From: Achromobacter spanius
Lineage (GTDB): Bacteria > Pseudomonadota > Gammaproteobacteria > Burkholderiales > Burkholderiaceae_B
Length of the DNA stretch: 64,000 bases
Assembly (NCBI RefSeq): GCF_002812705.1
Contig: NZ_CP025030.1
Coordinates: forward strand, 5,208,001-5,272,000
Direction: 5' to 3'
The position numbers and the translations under genes were made by a program. Shown piece by piece: positions 28,553-37,502 of this stretch; position 1 is the stretch's first letter, and every line of letters starts with the position of its first letter. Below the pieces are notes generated by a model. It was not told the origin of the DNA and did not search any database. It saw only the letters and a program-made list of their open reading frames with translations.

Positions 28553-28569
28553 TTGGCACGGTTTATGCA
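28553..28569 (+). promoter_or_regulatory. Sigma-54 promoter of the lipoprotein-marR unit
   Basis: TTGGCACGGTTTATGCA differs from the sigma-54 consensus (YTGGCACGRNNNTTGCW) at one base. The -24 GG and -12 GC are separated by exactly 10 bases. The -12 element ends 57 bases before the ATG at 28626, leaving a leader of about 45 bases that includes GAGGAG at 28614-28619. It lies in an A/T-rich intergenic stretch, not inside a gene. Confidence 0.75.
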
Positions 28570-28625
28570 TGTAGAGCCGTATCGGGCAGTTTCTTTGCCT
28601 GGACCATCCAACCGAGGAGCTCGTC

Positions 28626-30236
28626 ATGGTTTCCAAGATTGAAGCAGACCGCATTCGACGCATTTTGACCGCCACCGTCATGGCAGCAGCCTTGGCTGGC
28701 GCATTGACCGCTTGCGGCGGCGGCGGTAGCGATAGGTCCGCGGGCCTGCCCGGCACGAATGTTCCTTCCAACCCGGGCGGCTCGGACCCGACCACGCCTG
28801 GTGGCACGGATCCCAATAATCCCGTCAACCCCGTCACGGCGGGTTTGCTGCAAACCACCCTGGGTAACACCGGCAACGCCGTCGACAATACCCTGCCTTT
28901 GAATCTGGGCTCGACATTGGGCGGCGTGGGCAAGTCGCTGGATCCCACGGTAGCGCCCGTGGTCGACACCGTGGTGGGCCTGACGCAGCAAATCGGCGCT
29001 ACGACCGGCCTGGGCGCCCCCGTGGATGGCATCACCACGCAAGCAGGCGGCCTGGTCAGCGATCTGGGCACCACCCTGAAGAGCTCCGGCCTGCCGGGCG
29101 GCCTGGATGCCGGCGTAGGCGGCCTGGTGGATGGCCTGGGCAAGACCGTGTCCAGCGCGGGAGACCTGTTGAATGCGGACCCCGCCAACCCCATGCCCTT
29201 GACGACCGTGCTGGGTACTGCCACGAACTCCGTGGGCGCGCTGACTGCTGGCCTGTCGGGCCAGGGCGGCTTGCTGAACCCGGTCACCCAAGGGCTGGGC
29301 GGAGTAACGGGTGGCATGTTGGGCGGCCCGGCCAGCCCCGTGCTGCAACCCGCTTTGTCCAACACGGGCAAAGCCGTGGACAACGTGTTGCCCTTGGGCC
29401 TGCAACCCGCACTGGGCGGCATCGGCGCGGCACTGGACATGAACGTGGCGCCGGTTGCCGGCGTGGTTACCAACCTGACGCAGCAAGTGGGCGCCACCAC
29501 CAATCTGGGCGCACCGGTGGCCGGGCTGCTCTCCAGCCTGGGCGGCACAGTCGCCGGGGCCGGCAGCACGCTGCCTGGCGACACGGCGGGCTTGAACGGG
29601 GTGCTGCAAGGCTTGGGCGGCGCGGTCGCCAGCGCCGGCGGCCTGCTCCACGCCACGCCGGGCAACACCAACCCGCTGGGTGCCACGCTGGCCAACGCGA
29701 CCGGCGCGGTCGCCTCGTTGACCGGCGGCCTGGGCGGCGCCACGGGTGGTCTGACGGGTGGCGGCACGGGCGGCTTGCTCAGCCCCATCACCGGCATTCT
29801 GGGGGGTGTCGGCGGCGTCGGCGGTACGCCGGCGGCGGGCGGCGTGGGTGGCTTGCTGGCACCGGTGACCGGCCTGTTGGGCGGGGTGACCGGTGCGGCG
29901 GGCGGTGCAACCGGCGGCGCCAATGGCGGGCTGCTGGGCGGCTTGCTGGGTGGCGTAACCGGTGGGACCACAGGCGGCGCGGGTGGCGGCTTGTTGGGCG
30001 GTGTGGTGGGTGGCGTGGTTGGCGGTGTATCGGCCGGCGCCACGACAGGCACCGGCGCCAGCGCGGGTGCCAGCGCCGGTGGCGCGGCCGGTGCGGGGAC
30101 GGCTGCCAACGGCGGCTTGCTGGGTGGTTTGCTGGGCGGCGTCACAAGCGGCTTGACGGGCGGTACGACGGCGGGCGGCACCAACAACGGCGGCTTGCTG
30201 GGCGGTCTGCTCGGCGGCTTGTCGGCACAGAAGTAA
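28626..30236 (+). CDS. Gly/Leu/Val-rich repetitive predicted lipoprotein
   Basis: This 536-residue protein has a signal peptide with lipobox ALTAC, Cys at residue 30, followed by GGGGSD, which would direct a lipoprotein to the outer membrane. A Pro/Asn/Gly linker spans 35-70. Two related blocks of about 160 residues follow (about 75-230 and 239-400); each contains an N(T/A)G.AVDN.LPL segment and a VT.LTQQ(I/V)GATT.LGAPV segment. The tail from about 400 is almost all Gly, Leu, Val, Thr and Ala (GGLLGGLLGGVTGG). It is not a true Gly-X-Y collagen. Database names such as collagen-like would be misleading. No function is known. It precedes marR by 27 bases and is transcribed from a sigma-54 promoter. 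Confidence 0.8.
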   Translation: MVSKIEADRIRRILTATVMAAALAGALTACGGGGSDRSAGLPGTNVPSNPGGSDPTTPGGTDPNNPVNPVTAGLLQTTLGNTGNAVDNTLPLNLGSTLGGVGKSLDPTVAPVVDTVVGLTQQIGATTGLGAPVDGITTQAGGLVSDLGTTLKSSGLPGGLDAGVGGLVDGLGKTVSSAGDLLNADPANPMPLTTVLGTATNSVGALTAGLSGQGGLLNPVTQGLGGVTGGMLGGPASPVLQPALSNTGKAVDNVLPLGLQPALGGIGAALDMNVAPVAGVVTNLTQQVGATTNLGAPVAGLLSSLGGTVAGAGSTLPGDTAGLNGVLQGLGGAVASAGGLLHATPGNTNPLGATLANATGAVASLTGGLGGATGGLTGGGTGGLLSPITGILGGVGGVGGTPAAGGVGGLLAPVTGLLGGVTGAAGGATGGANGGLLGGLLGGVTGGTTGGAGGGLLGGVVGGVVGGVSAGATTGTGASAGASAGGAAGAGTAANGGLLGGLLGGVTSGLTGGTTAGGTNNGGLLGGLLGGLSAQK

Positions 30237-30263
30237 TCGATCTATCCGCTACGGAGCGACATC

Positions 30264-30812
30264 ATGCTGCAACAAGAATCGATGGTCCACCACGAGCATG
30301 TGACCGTGATGCCTGAATCCCGCACGAGTGACTTGCGACCGGGAATGCTTGACGATATCGCCCTGATGCTGGGTCGGCAGTTCTCGGTGTACAACACCGC
30401 GTGCCAGTCAGCCCTGGCGGAAAAGCTGGGTATCCCCCTGGCCGACCTGAAAGCGCTGGAACTGGTGATGGAGTTCGACGCCTTGCCCACCGGGCAGCTT
30501 GCCCAGATGATGGGCATCAGTTCAGGCGGCGCCACCGCCTTGATCAACCGGCTGGAGGCGGCAGGCTATGTGCAGCGCGGCCGCCACCCGCTGGATCGCC
30601 GGATGATCGTGATCCGGCCGGTCGAGGAACAGTGCCAGCAGTTGGCGCAAGAACGTCAATGGGTCGCGGATGCGGTGATGTTGATGGCGCGGCGCTACGA
30701 CACGGTCGAGCTGGAAACCGTGCATGCCTTCCTGGCGCAATGCGTGCGCGCCTTGCGGCACGACACGCTGGTCTGGCTTGAAACGCCCAGCGCCCATCGC
30801 GACGATCTGTAA
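30264..30812 (+). CDS. MarR family transcriptional regulator
   Basis: This 182-residue protein carries a winged helix-turn-helix at about 75-130 (LPTGQLAQMMGISSGGATALINRLEAAGYVQRGRHPLDRRMIVIRP), with flanking dimerisation helices. MarR proteins repress or activate in response to small ligands. A GGAG lies before ATG 30264. The gene follows the lipoprotein gene by 27 bases in one apparent transcription unit and ends at a strong terminator, so it may control its own unit through the 28351-28388 palindrome. Confidence 0.9.
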   Translation: MLQQESMVHHEHVTVMPESRTSDLRPGMLDDIALMLGRQFSVYNTACQSALAEKLGIPLADLKALELVMEFDALPTGQLAQMMGISSGGATALINRLEAAGYVQRGRHPLDRRMIVIRPVEEQCQQLAQERQWVADAVMLMARRYDTVELETVHAFLAQCVRALRHDTLVWLETPSAHRDDL

Positions 30813-30846
30813 ACCCGGCGGCGTCCGCCACGACGCCGACTGACCA

Positions 30847-30886
30847 CGCGCCCTGATTTCACGGAAATCGGGGCGCGTTTTTCATG
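30847..30886 (+). terminator. Rho-independent terminator after marR
   Basis: CGCGCCCTGATTT pairs with AAATCGGGGCGCG (one G-T pair) followed by TTTTT. It lies between convergent genes. Confidence 0.9.
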
Positions 30887-30927
30887 GATGCGCGATAGGC
30901 ATGCGCAACACGCGGCGCGGCGCCGAT

Positions 30928-32634
30928 TCACCCCCCGCTGGGCGTACCGAACTCCAGACGTGGCACCGCCGCCAGCAGCCGGCGCGTCAATTCCTGGCGG
31001 GGCGCGTGCAATACGGTGTCGGCCTCGCCCAGTTCAACAATGCGGCCGCCGTCCATGACGGCGATGCGGTCCGCCAGATACTCGACCACGCCGAAGTTGT
31101 GCGTGATGAAGAGATACGCAATGCCCAATTCGGCCTGAAGCTCGCGCAGCAGGTCCAGAATCTGCGCCTGCACCGACACATCCAGGGCCGACGTGGGTTC
31201 ATCGCAGATCAGTACCTTGGGTTCCACCGCCAGCGCGCGCGCAATGGCGATGCGCTGGCGTTGGCCGCCCGAGAATTCATGGGGATAGCGCGTCAGCGTG
31301 TTGGCCGGCAAGCCCACGCGCTCGATCAACTGCGCGGCGTGCGCGGCGCGCGCCTGCTGGCTCATGCCCCGTCGCAACGACGCCAGGCCCTCGTCGAGGA
31401 TGTCGCCCACGCGCATGCGCGGATCGAGCGATGCGTACGGGTCCTGGAACACAATCTGGATGTCTTGCCGCAGATCGCGCAGCGTGCGGCGGTCAGCCGA
31501 CAGCACGTCCTTGCCTTGTAGCATGGCGCGGCCCGAGATGCGCGCACCGTCGATCAGCCGCAGCAGCGCCTTGCCCGTGGTGGTTTTGCCGCAGCCGGAC
31601 TCGCCCAGCAGGGCCAGCGTTTCGCCCGCGCGCAACGAAAACGTTACGCCGTCAACGGCCTTGACCCAGGACACGATGCGCCGCAACGGCCCCTTGCGCA
31701 CGGGGTAATGCACTTTCAGGTCCTGCACATCCAGCACCACCCCCCCTGCCGCGCGCTGCGTGGCCCGTTCCTTGGCTCGCTGCGCGCCGTCTTGCACGAT
31801 GGCATCACGCGCCTGCGCCGTCAGCGGCGCGCCGCGCTTGGCGAAAGTGGGGATGGCTTCGAACAATTGCCGTGCGTACGGATGCTTGGGCGCGCGAAAG
31901 AATTCATCGGCGCTGGCGCTTTCAACGATTTCGCCGCCGCGCATCAGCGCCACGTGATGCGCCACGTTCTTCACCACGGCCAGGTCATGCGTGATCAGCA
32001 GCACGGCCATGCCCATTTCGCGCTGGATGTCGGCCAGCAGGTCCAGCACCTGCGCCTGCACCGTGACGTCCAGCGCCGTGGTGGGTTCGTCCGCGATCAG
32101 CAGCAGCGGCTCGGCCGCCAGCGCGATGGCGATCATGACGCGCTGCTTCTGTCCGCCCGAAAACTGGAACGGGTAGTCGTCCACGCGCCGCTCGGGCTCG
32201 GGGATGCCCACGCGGCGCAGCCAATCGATGGCCCGCGCCCGCGCCGCCGCGCCGCGCAGCGGCGTATGCGCCGTCAGGGTTTCGATGATCTGGTCGCCCA
32301 CGCGCATGACGGGGTTCAGGCTGGTGGACGGCTCCTGGAAGATGATGCCGATACGCCCCCCGCGCACGCCGCGCATCGCGCTTTCGGGCAGCCGGTTCAG
32401 GTCTTGCCCGTCCAGGTCGATCTGCCCGCCCACGATGCGGCCGGCGTCCGGCAGCAAGCGCAGCAACGCCAACGCCGTGATGCTTTTTCCGCAGCCGGAT
32501 TCTCCGACCAGCGCGAAGGTCTCGCGCTGCGAAATAGCCAGTTCCAGCCGCTTGACGGCATGCGTCATGCCGGATTCGCCGGCAATGTCCACCTCCAGGC
32601 CGCGCACGTCCAGCAAGAGAGTATCCGAGCTCAT
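30928..32634 (-). CDS. yejF: Yej-like ABC importer, dual ATP-binding protein
   Basis: This 568-residue protein has two complete nucleotide-binding domains. Walker A is GESGCGKSITA in the first and GESGCGKTTTG in the second; both have FSGGQ signatures (FSGGQKQR, FSGGQRQR) and LLIADEPT or LICDEPT Walker B boxes. This fused arrangement is typical of YejF of the peptide/nickel ABC family, imported here by a two-permease system. ATG 32634 overlaps the upstream permease stop (ATGA); the longer frame is antisense noise. It is the last gene of the operon. Confidence 0.93.
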   Translation of the reverse strand: MSSDTLLLDVRGLEVDIAGESGMTHAVKRLELAISQRETFALVGESGCGKSITALALLRLLPDAGRIVGGQIDLDGQDLNRLPESAMRGVRGGRIGIIFQEPSTSLNPVMRVGDQIIETLTAHTPLRGAAARARAIDWLRRVGIPEPERRVDDYPFQFSGGQKQRVMIAIALAAEPLLLIADEPTTALDVTVQAQVLDLLADIQREMGMAVLLITHDLAVVKNVAHHVALMRGGEIVESASADEFFRAPKHPYARQLFEAIPTFAKRGAPLTAQARDAIVQDGAQRAKERATQRAAGGVVLDVQDLKVHYPVRKGPLRRIVSWVKAVDGVTFSLRAGETLALLGESGCGKTTTGKALLRLIDGARISGRAMLQGKDVLSADRRTLRDLRQDIQIVFQDPYASLDPRMRVGDILDEGLASLRRGMSQQARAAHAAQLIERVGLPANTLTRYPHEFSGGQRQRIAIARALAVEPKVLICDEPTSALDVSVQAQILDLLRELQAELGIAYLFITHNFGVVEYLADRIAVMDGGRIVELGEADTVLHAPRQELTRRLLAAVPRLEFGTPSGG

Positions 32635-34139
32635 GGCGCTTCTCCCGATTTCGAGGCGCGCGGTTCGGCGGCCAACACCTGGCGGCGGCCGAACACGCTG
32701 CCCATCCGCGCCAGGCGGCTGGGCTTGTAGCGACGGGTGCGCGGGTCGAAGGCATCGCGCACGGCATCGGCAAACAGGTTGGCCGCCAGCACCAGCGCCA
32801 GCATGAAGAGAAAAGCAGTCATCAGGCTCCACCAGATCATGGGATCGCGCGACATTTCCAGGCGCGCCCCGTCGATCATCGAACCAAAGGAATTCATGCT
32901 GGGGTCCACGCCGATGCCCAGGTAGGACAGCACGGCCTCATACAGCACCAGGCCCGAGAACTCCAGCACCACGGTGATCAGCACCAGGTGCGCCACGTTG
33001 GGCAGCAGGTGCCGCGTCATGATGCGCCAGTGCGACACGCCGAACGCGCGCGCGGCCTGCACGTATTCCAGCTCGCGCAGCTTCAAGGTTTCGGCGCGCA
33101 GCAGGCGGCACAGGCCCGCCCAGCCGGTCAGCCCAAGAATCATGCAGAGCAGGAACAGCCGCAGGTCCGCGCGCGCGACCGAGGTGTCGAACAAGTCGGC
33201 ATGGTTGTCGATATACACCTGCATCATCAGCGCGCAGGCGGCCACCAGCAGCACGCCGGGGATCGACGTGATGGTGGTGTAGAGGTATTGGATGGCGTCG
33301 TCGACCTTGCCTTTGAAGTAGCCCGCGGCAATGCCGAAAATAATGGCGGGCGGCAGCATGGCGATGGTGGTCAGGCTGCCGATGACCAGCGCCGTGCGTA
33401 TGCTTTTCAGCGCTTGCCACAACACGTCGTTGCCGATGCGGTCGGTGCCCAGCGCGTGGTAGCCGCTGGACAACCCCGCCAGCGCGCCGGCCGTCATGCA
33501 GAGCAAGCCAAAGGTGATTGCCATGGCCCGCCACGGCACATCGGATTCACCCCGCAGCAACACCTGGCCCGCGTGCGACGCTGACCCCAGGTGGCGCGCC
33601 AGGCAGGCGTAAAGCACGGCCGCCGACAGCAGCGCCACGACCAGCCCGCCCGCCACGCCCCACCCCAGGCGTTTCAAGACATCGCCCACATGTTGCGTGT
33701 CGGGGTCGGTCAAATGCGTGGCGGCGCCGCGCAGGCGCGGGAAATCGCGCACCGGCTTGTCGTCCACCAACATGGTTTCCTTCAGGAACAGCTTGGTGGC
33801 CAGGGGCTGCGAGTAATTTCTTTCCGGTTGCGTCAGCACCGTGCCGGCCAAGAGGCCGTCCAGCGCGGACTTGACCACGGGGGCATAAATGGGCGCGGCA
33901 TCGGCGGCGGCCCCCGGCGCGGGCGGCAGTTGCGGCCGGTAGTGAATAGAGTCCAGCAGCCCCACCACGGTGAACGCAGCCAGGATGACGGCCGAGCACA
34001 TGGCGGGCGTGTCGCGCGCCACGCGCCCCCAGGTTGCGCGCAGGTTCGGGCTGCGGCGCACGTGCCACAGGTAGGCCAACGCGCTCAGCACCATCAGCCA
34101 CAGCGCGATGTCGGTCCACAGGAAGACGATCTTGGGCAT
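32631..34139 (-). CDS. yejE: Yej-like ABC importer permease (YejE type)
   Basis: This 502-residue permease has one helix at the N-terminus, a second near 45-65, and a long non-membrane insertion at about 70-155 that is unusually large for this family. The permease core (about 250-480) has the EAA loop ELEYVQAARAFGVSHWRIMTRHLLPN. It pairs with the YejB-type permease. The start lies six bases after the yejB stop. A role in oligopeptide uptake is inferred from the family. Confidence 0.88.
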   Translation of the reverse strand: MPKIVFLWTDIALWLMVLSALAYLWHVRRSPNLRATWGRVARDTPAMCSAVILAAFTVVGLLDSIHYRPQLPPAPGAAADAAPIYAPVVKSALDGLLAGTVLTQPERNYSQPLATKLFLKETMLVDDKPVRDFPRLRGAATHLTDPDTQHVGDVLKRLGWGVAGGLVVALLSAAVLYACLARHLGSASHAGQVLLRGESDVPWRAMAITFGLLCMTAGALAGLSSGYHALGTDRIGNDVLWQALKSIRTALVIGSLTTIAMLPPAIIFGIAAGYFKGKVDDAIQYLYTTITSIPGVLLVAACALMMQVYIDNHADLFDTSVARADLRLFLLCMILGLTGWAGLCRLLRAETLKLRELEYVQAARAFGVSHWRIMTRHLLPNVAHLVLITVVLEFSGLVLYEAVLSYLGIGVDPSMNSFGSMIDGARLEMSRDPMIWWSLMTAFLFMLALVLAANLFADAVRDAFDPRTRRYKPSRLARMGSVFGRRQVLAAEPRASKSGEAP

Positions 34140-34144
34140 GGCGG

Positions 34145-35122
34145 CTACTCGAATCGGACGCGGGGGTCAGCCAGCGTGTAGGAAATGTCGGCCAGGATCA
34201 GCCCCACGATGTAGAGCGCCGCGCCCAGGAACACCATCGCGCGCACCACGGAAAAGTCTTGCGCGTTGATGGCGTCGATCGTGTAGCTGCCCAAGCCGGG
34301 AATGCCGAAGAACGATTCGGCGATCAGGCTGCCCATGAACAGCAGCGGCAAGGCGGCGACCGTGCTGGTCAGGATGGGCAGCATGGCGTTGCGCAGCACA
34401 TGGCGAAACAGCACCACGCGCTCGGCCAGGCCCTTGGCGCGCGCGGTGCGCACGTAGTCCTTGCCGATTTCTTCCAGGAACAGCGTGCGGTAGAAACGCG
34501 CTTCGGGGCCCAGGCGGGAAATGATGGCGATCAGCACCGGCAGCGCCAGGAACTTGACCACGTCCAGCCCACCGGAAAACCCCGAGAACGGCACCAGCCG
34601 CATCAGCTTGGCGAACACCCATTGCCCCGCGATGATGTAGAACAGGCTGGATATCGACAGCAGCAGCACGCACACCACCACGCCCCAGAAGTCCAGTCGC
34701 GTGGCGCGGAAATACACCAGCGTCAGTGAAAACACGATGCTGACGAACAGCCCCAGCACGAAGGTAGGCACGGCCAGCGCCAGGCTGGGACCCATCCGCG
34801 TCTGGATCTCGCGGCCGATGTCGCGCCCGCTGTCCGACGAGCCAAAATCCATGGCCAACAGCGGCACCGAGCGCTGATAGAAGATGGTGTCGGTCAGTTG
34901 CGCCGTGCCTTGCGCCTGCGCATTGAAGAACAGCGGCTTGTCGTAGCCGCGCTCGACCTTCCATTTTTCCACCGCGTCCTGGCTGGCGCGTTGCCCGCCG
35001 ATGGCCAGGCGCGCCATGTCGTCGGGCGTGTTGACCGCGAAGAACAGGATGAACGTGAACAGGTTCACGCCGATCAGAATCAGCACGCCATACAGCAGCC
35101 GGCGGATCACATAGCCGATCAT
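34145..35122 (-). CDS. yejB: Yej-like ABC importer permease (YejB type)
   Basis: This 325-residue permease has an N-terminal helix (GYVIRRLLYGVLILIGVNLFTFILFF), a periplasmic loop, and five further helices. The EAA motif is RTARAKGLAERVVLFRHVLRN. The DFGSSDSGRDIGREI segment is typical of YejB. Its start ATG overlaps the stop of the binding-protein gene as ATGA. Confidence 0.92.
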   Translation of the reverse strand: MIGYVIRRLLYGVLILIGVNLFTFILFFAVNTPDDMARLAIGGQRASQDAVEKWKVERGYDKPLFFNAQAQGTAQLTDTIFYQRSVPLLAMDFGSSDSGRDIGREIQTRMGPSLALAVPTFVLGLFVSIVFSLTLVYFRATRLDFWGVVVCVLLLSISSLFYIIAGQWVFAKLMRLVPFSGFSGGLDVVKFLALPVLIAIISRLGPEARFYRTLFLEEIGKDYVRTARAKGLAERVVLFRHVLRNAMLPILTSTVAALPLLFMGSLIAESFFGIPGLGSYTIDAINAQDFSVVRAMVFLGAALYIVGLILADISYTLADPRVRFE

Positions 35123-37353
35123 GATTGATGCTCCTTCTTCACGGCCGGGCCGAAGGCGGTCTGGCGTTCACGACGCTTGAGCGCAACGTAGGACGGCCAG
35201 ATCGCCAGCGCCAGGAGCAGCACGAACAGGCCGATCGGCCACCATCTTGGGACGTTCCATTCGTCGATCTTCTGCTGCCGCAGTTGCGGATCGATCTTCA
35301 TGTACTGAAGCGTGTTGCGCACCATCTGCGTGGGCTTGGCGTTGCCGACCCACTGCTGGTACGCGCCGCCCGACATGGGGAAATAGCCAAACATCCACGG
35401 CGCGTCGCGTTGCACCACCGCCACCATCTTGGCGATCAATTCTTCTTTCTCGGGGCCGTCGTCCAGGAACTTCATCTGCTCGAACAGCTTGTTGAATTCG
35501 GGGCTGTCGTAGTTGGCCGCGTTCTCGCCGCCCCCACGCGCCTTGGCGTTGGGGCCGTAAAGCAGGAACAGGAAGTTTTCGGCGTCGGGATAATCAGCAT
35601 TCCAGCCCCACAGGAAAATCTGCGCCGCGCCACGCTTCATCTTGTCCTGGAAGCGGTTGTAGTCGGTGGAGCGCACGTCCAGTTGCACGCCGATCTTGGC
35701 CATTTGACGGCGCATCCAGTCAAAGCGCGGGTTCGAGCCGCCGCCTTGCATGGCGTCGTAATACAGCACCAGCGGCGCGCCGGTTTCGGCGCTGCGTCCG
35801 TTGGGGTAGCCCGCTTCGGCCAGCAGGCGCTTGGCCACGTCGACGGATTTGCGCACCGGCTTGCCGTCCACCAGGTTGTAGACAACCGGGTTCACGCCTT
35901 CGGGCGGTTCACGGTAACCCAGCACGCCAGGCGGCACCGGGCCTTGCGCCACTGAGGCCTGGTCGTTTTCGAACACGGTGACGAACTCTTCCCAGTCGAA
36001 CACGATGCTGATGGCCTGGCGCAGCTTGCGGTTCTTTTCCGCCTGCTCGGGCGTGTCGCCCTTGCCCACCACCGGGTCCAGCCAGTTGAACCCCATGTAC
36101 CAGTTGGCGGTTTCCACCGTGGTGGGCAGGCGGATGCCGTGCTCCCGGTACTGCTTGGCCTTGTCCTGGCTGTCGCCCGCGGCCACCAGCATGGCCACGC
36201 CGTACTCGCCGCGTTCAATCTGCGGCACGTCGTAATAGCCCTGCATGAATTTGCCTATCAGCGGGATGGCTTCTTTTTCCAGGCTGAATACCGCGCGGTC
36301 GATGAAGGGCGTGGGCTTGCCGCAGTCGGCCAACAAGCCCGCTTCCTTATCGCCGGGTTCGCCTTCGCAGGGGTAGGCTTCGCCGTGGTAGTTGGGATTG
36401 CGCACGAGCACATGGCGGCGGTTCTGCAACGATTCCGCCATCATGTAGGGGCCGGTGCCGACCGGCCAGGTGTTCAAGGACAGGTCGTGCTCGGCCATGC
36501 CGGGCTGGTTATAGAACCGGTCGGCCTCCCAGGGGATGGGCGCCGTGAACGTCATGGCCAGCCAGTATTTGAACTGCGGATACTTGCCTTTGACGCGGAT
36601 GCGCAGCGTGTGCGGGTCCAGCGCCTGGACGCCGGTAAAGCCGTCGGCTTCGCGCAGGTCCAGCCATGGGGCCGTGCTCCCGCCCGGAAGATCACGGCGC
36701 ATGGCCTGGTCACGTTGGCGCAGCCGGTCGCCGTATTCCTGCATGCCCACCACGTGGTCGGCCATCACCGAATAAATCGGCGACACGACGCGCGGGCTGG
36801 CCAGGCGGCGAAACGCGTAGACGTAGTCGTACGCCGTCAGCTCGCGCGTGCCGGTGCGCGGAAAGTCGGGAATGTAGTACTTGTCTTTGAGTTCGCCGTC
36901 GGCAAGCGGGTAGTAGTCGTAGCTGCCGTCGGCCTTGCGGGCAAAGGCGGGGTGCGGCTGGTAGCGAACGCCCGGCCGTATCTTGATGTCGTAAATGCTT
37001 TCGGCGATGGCCTCGCCCGGCGCGTCGGCCGGCAGCGGCTGGCCCTGGGCATCCAGATACTGAGGCGGGTCGATGGACTGCGCGGCGCGTGGCACCAGCT
37101 CGTAGGGCCGCTTCAGATAGTGATAGCCGTACAACGTCTCGTAGATGTTGTAGGTATAAGGCGTTTCGTCGCCGGAATAAGAGCTTGCCGGGTCCAGGTA
37201 CTTGGGCGAACGCTGCACGAACGCGGAGTAGAACGTGTTCTGGCCTTCGGCGCCGGACGGATACGGGCTGTTGATGGGGCTTTCTTGCGAGCAGCCCGCC
37301 AGCGCCAGCAACATCAGCATGGCTGTTGCCCCGAGCCGCTTCATAGCAAGCAT
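35119..37353 (-). CDS. yejA: Yej-like peptide-binding protein with N-terminal lipobox and C-terminal membrane helix
   Basis: This 744-residue solute-binding protein (family 5) has lipobox LALAGC near residue 21 and the family core containing FVQRSPKYLDPASSYSGDETPYTYNIYE, a TGPYMMAESLQNRR motif, and NADYPDAENFLFLL. A hydrophobic helix WPIGLFVLLLALAIWPSYVALKRRE lies at about 710-735, so the protein may be anchored at both ends; that is uncommon in the family. It should capture oligopeptides for the permeases. ATG 37353 is preceded by GGAAGG. It is the first gene of the operon. Confidence 0.88.
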   Translation of the reverse strand: MLAMKRLGATAMLMLLALAGCSQESPINSPYPSGAEGQNTFYSAFVQRSPKYLDPASSYSGDETPYTYNIYETLYGYHYLKRPYELVPRAAQSIDPPQYLDAQGQPLPADAPGEAIAESIYDIKIRPGVRYQPHPAFARKADGSYDYYPLADGELKDKYYIPDFPRTGTRELTAYDYVYAFRRLASPRVVSPIYSVMADHVVGMQEYGDRLRQRDQAMRRDLPGGSTAPWLDLREADGFTGVQALDPHTLRIRVKGKYPQFKYWLAMTFTAPIPWEADRFYNQPGMAEHDLSLNTWPVGTGPYMMAESLQNRRHVLVRNPNYHGEAYPCEGEPGDKEAGLLADCGKPTPFIDRAVFSLEKEAIPLIGKFMQGYYDVPQIERGEYGVAMLVAAGDSQDKAKQYREHGIRLPTTVETANWYMGFNWLDPVVGKGDTPEQAEKNRKLRQAISIVFDWEEFVTVFENDQASVAQGPVPPGVLGYREPPEGVNPVVYNLVDGKPVRKSVDVAKRLLAEAGYPNGRSAETGAPLVLYYDAMQGGGSNPRFDWMRRQMAKIGVQLDVRSTDYNRFQDKMKRGAAQIFLWGWNADYPDAENFLFLLYGPNAKARGGGENAANYDSPEFNKLFEQMKFLDDGPEKEELIAKMVAVVQRDAPWMFGYFPMSGGAYQQWVGNAKPTQMVRNTLQYMKIDPQLRQQKIDEWNVPRWWPIGLFVLLLALAIWPSYVALKRRERQTAFGPAVKKEHQS

Positions 37354-37502
37354 GGAAACCTTCCCTTCAAATCGTTGCGACAGAGAATAGCAAACGCGGG
37401 ACAGAGCCCATACCCAGGCATCCCCCTAGCGGGTGCCGGGGTTGCGCGGATTGCGCGGGGAGCATGGCGTGCATGGGGTGCATGGCTGCGCACTGGCCCG
37501 CG

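Noticed and set aside
28439..30187. 582-residue Pro-rich open frame opposite the lipoprotein gene
   Set aside because: It is the reverse complement of Gly-rich repeats (GGC read as GCC/CCG) and begins in intergenic DNA. The plus frame has a lipobox, ribosome binding site and promoter.
28626..30236. True collagen-like assignment for the lipoprotein
   Set aside because: Glycines do not follow a Gly-X-Y spacing; the tail is Gly-Gly-Leu-Leu based.
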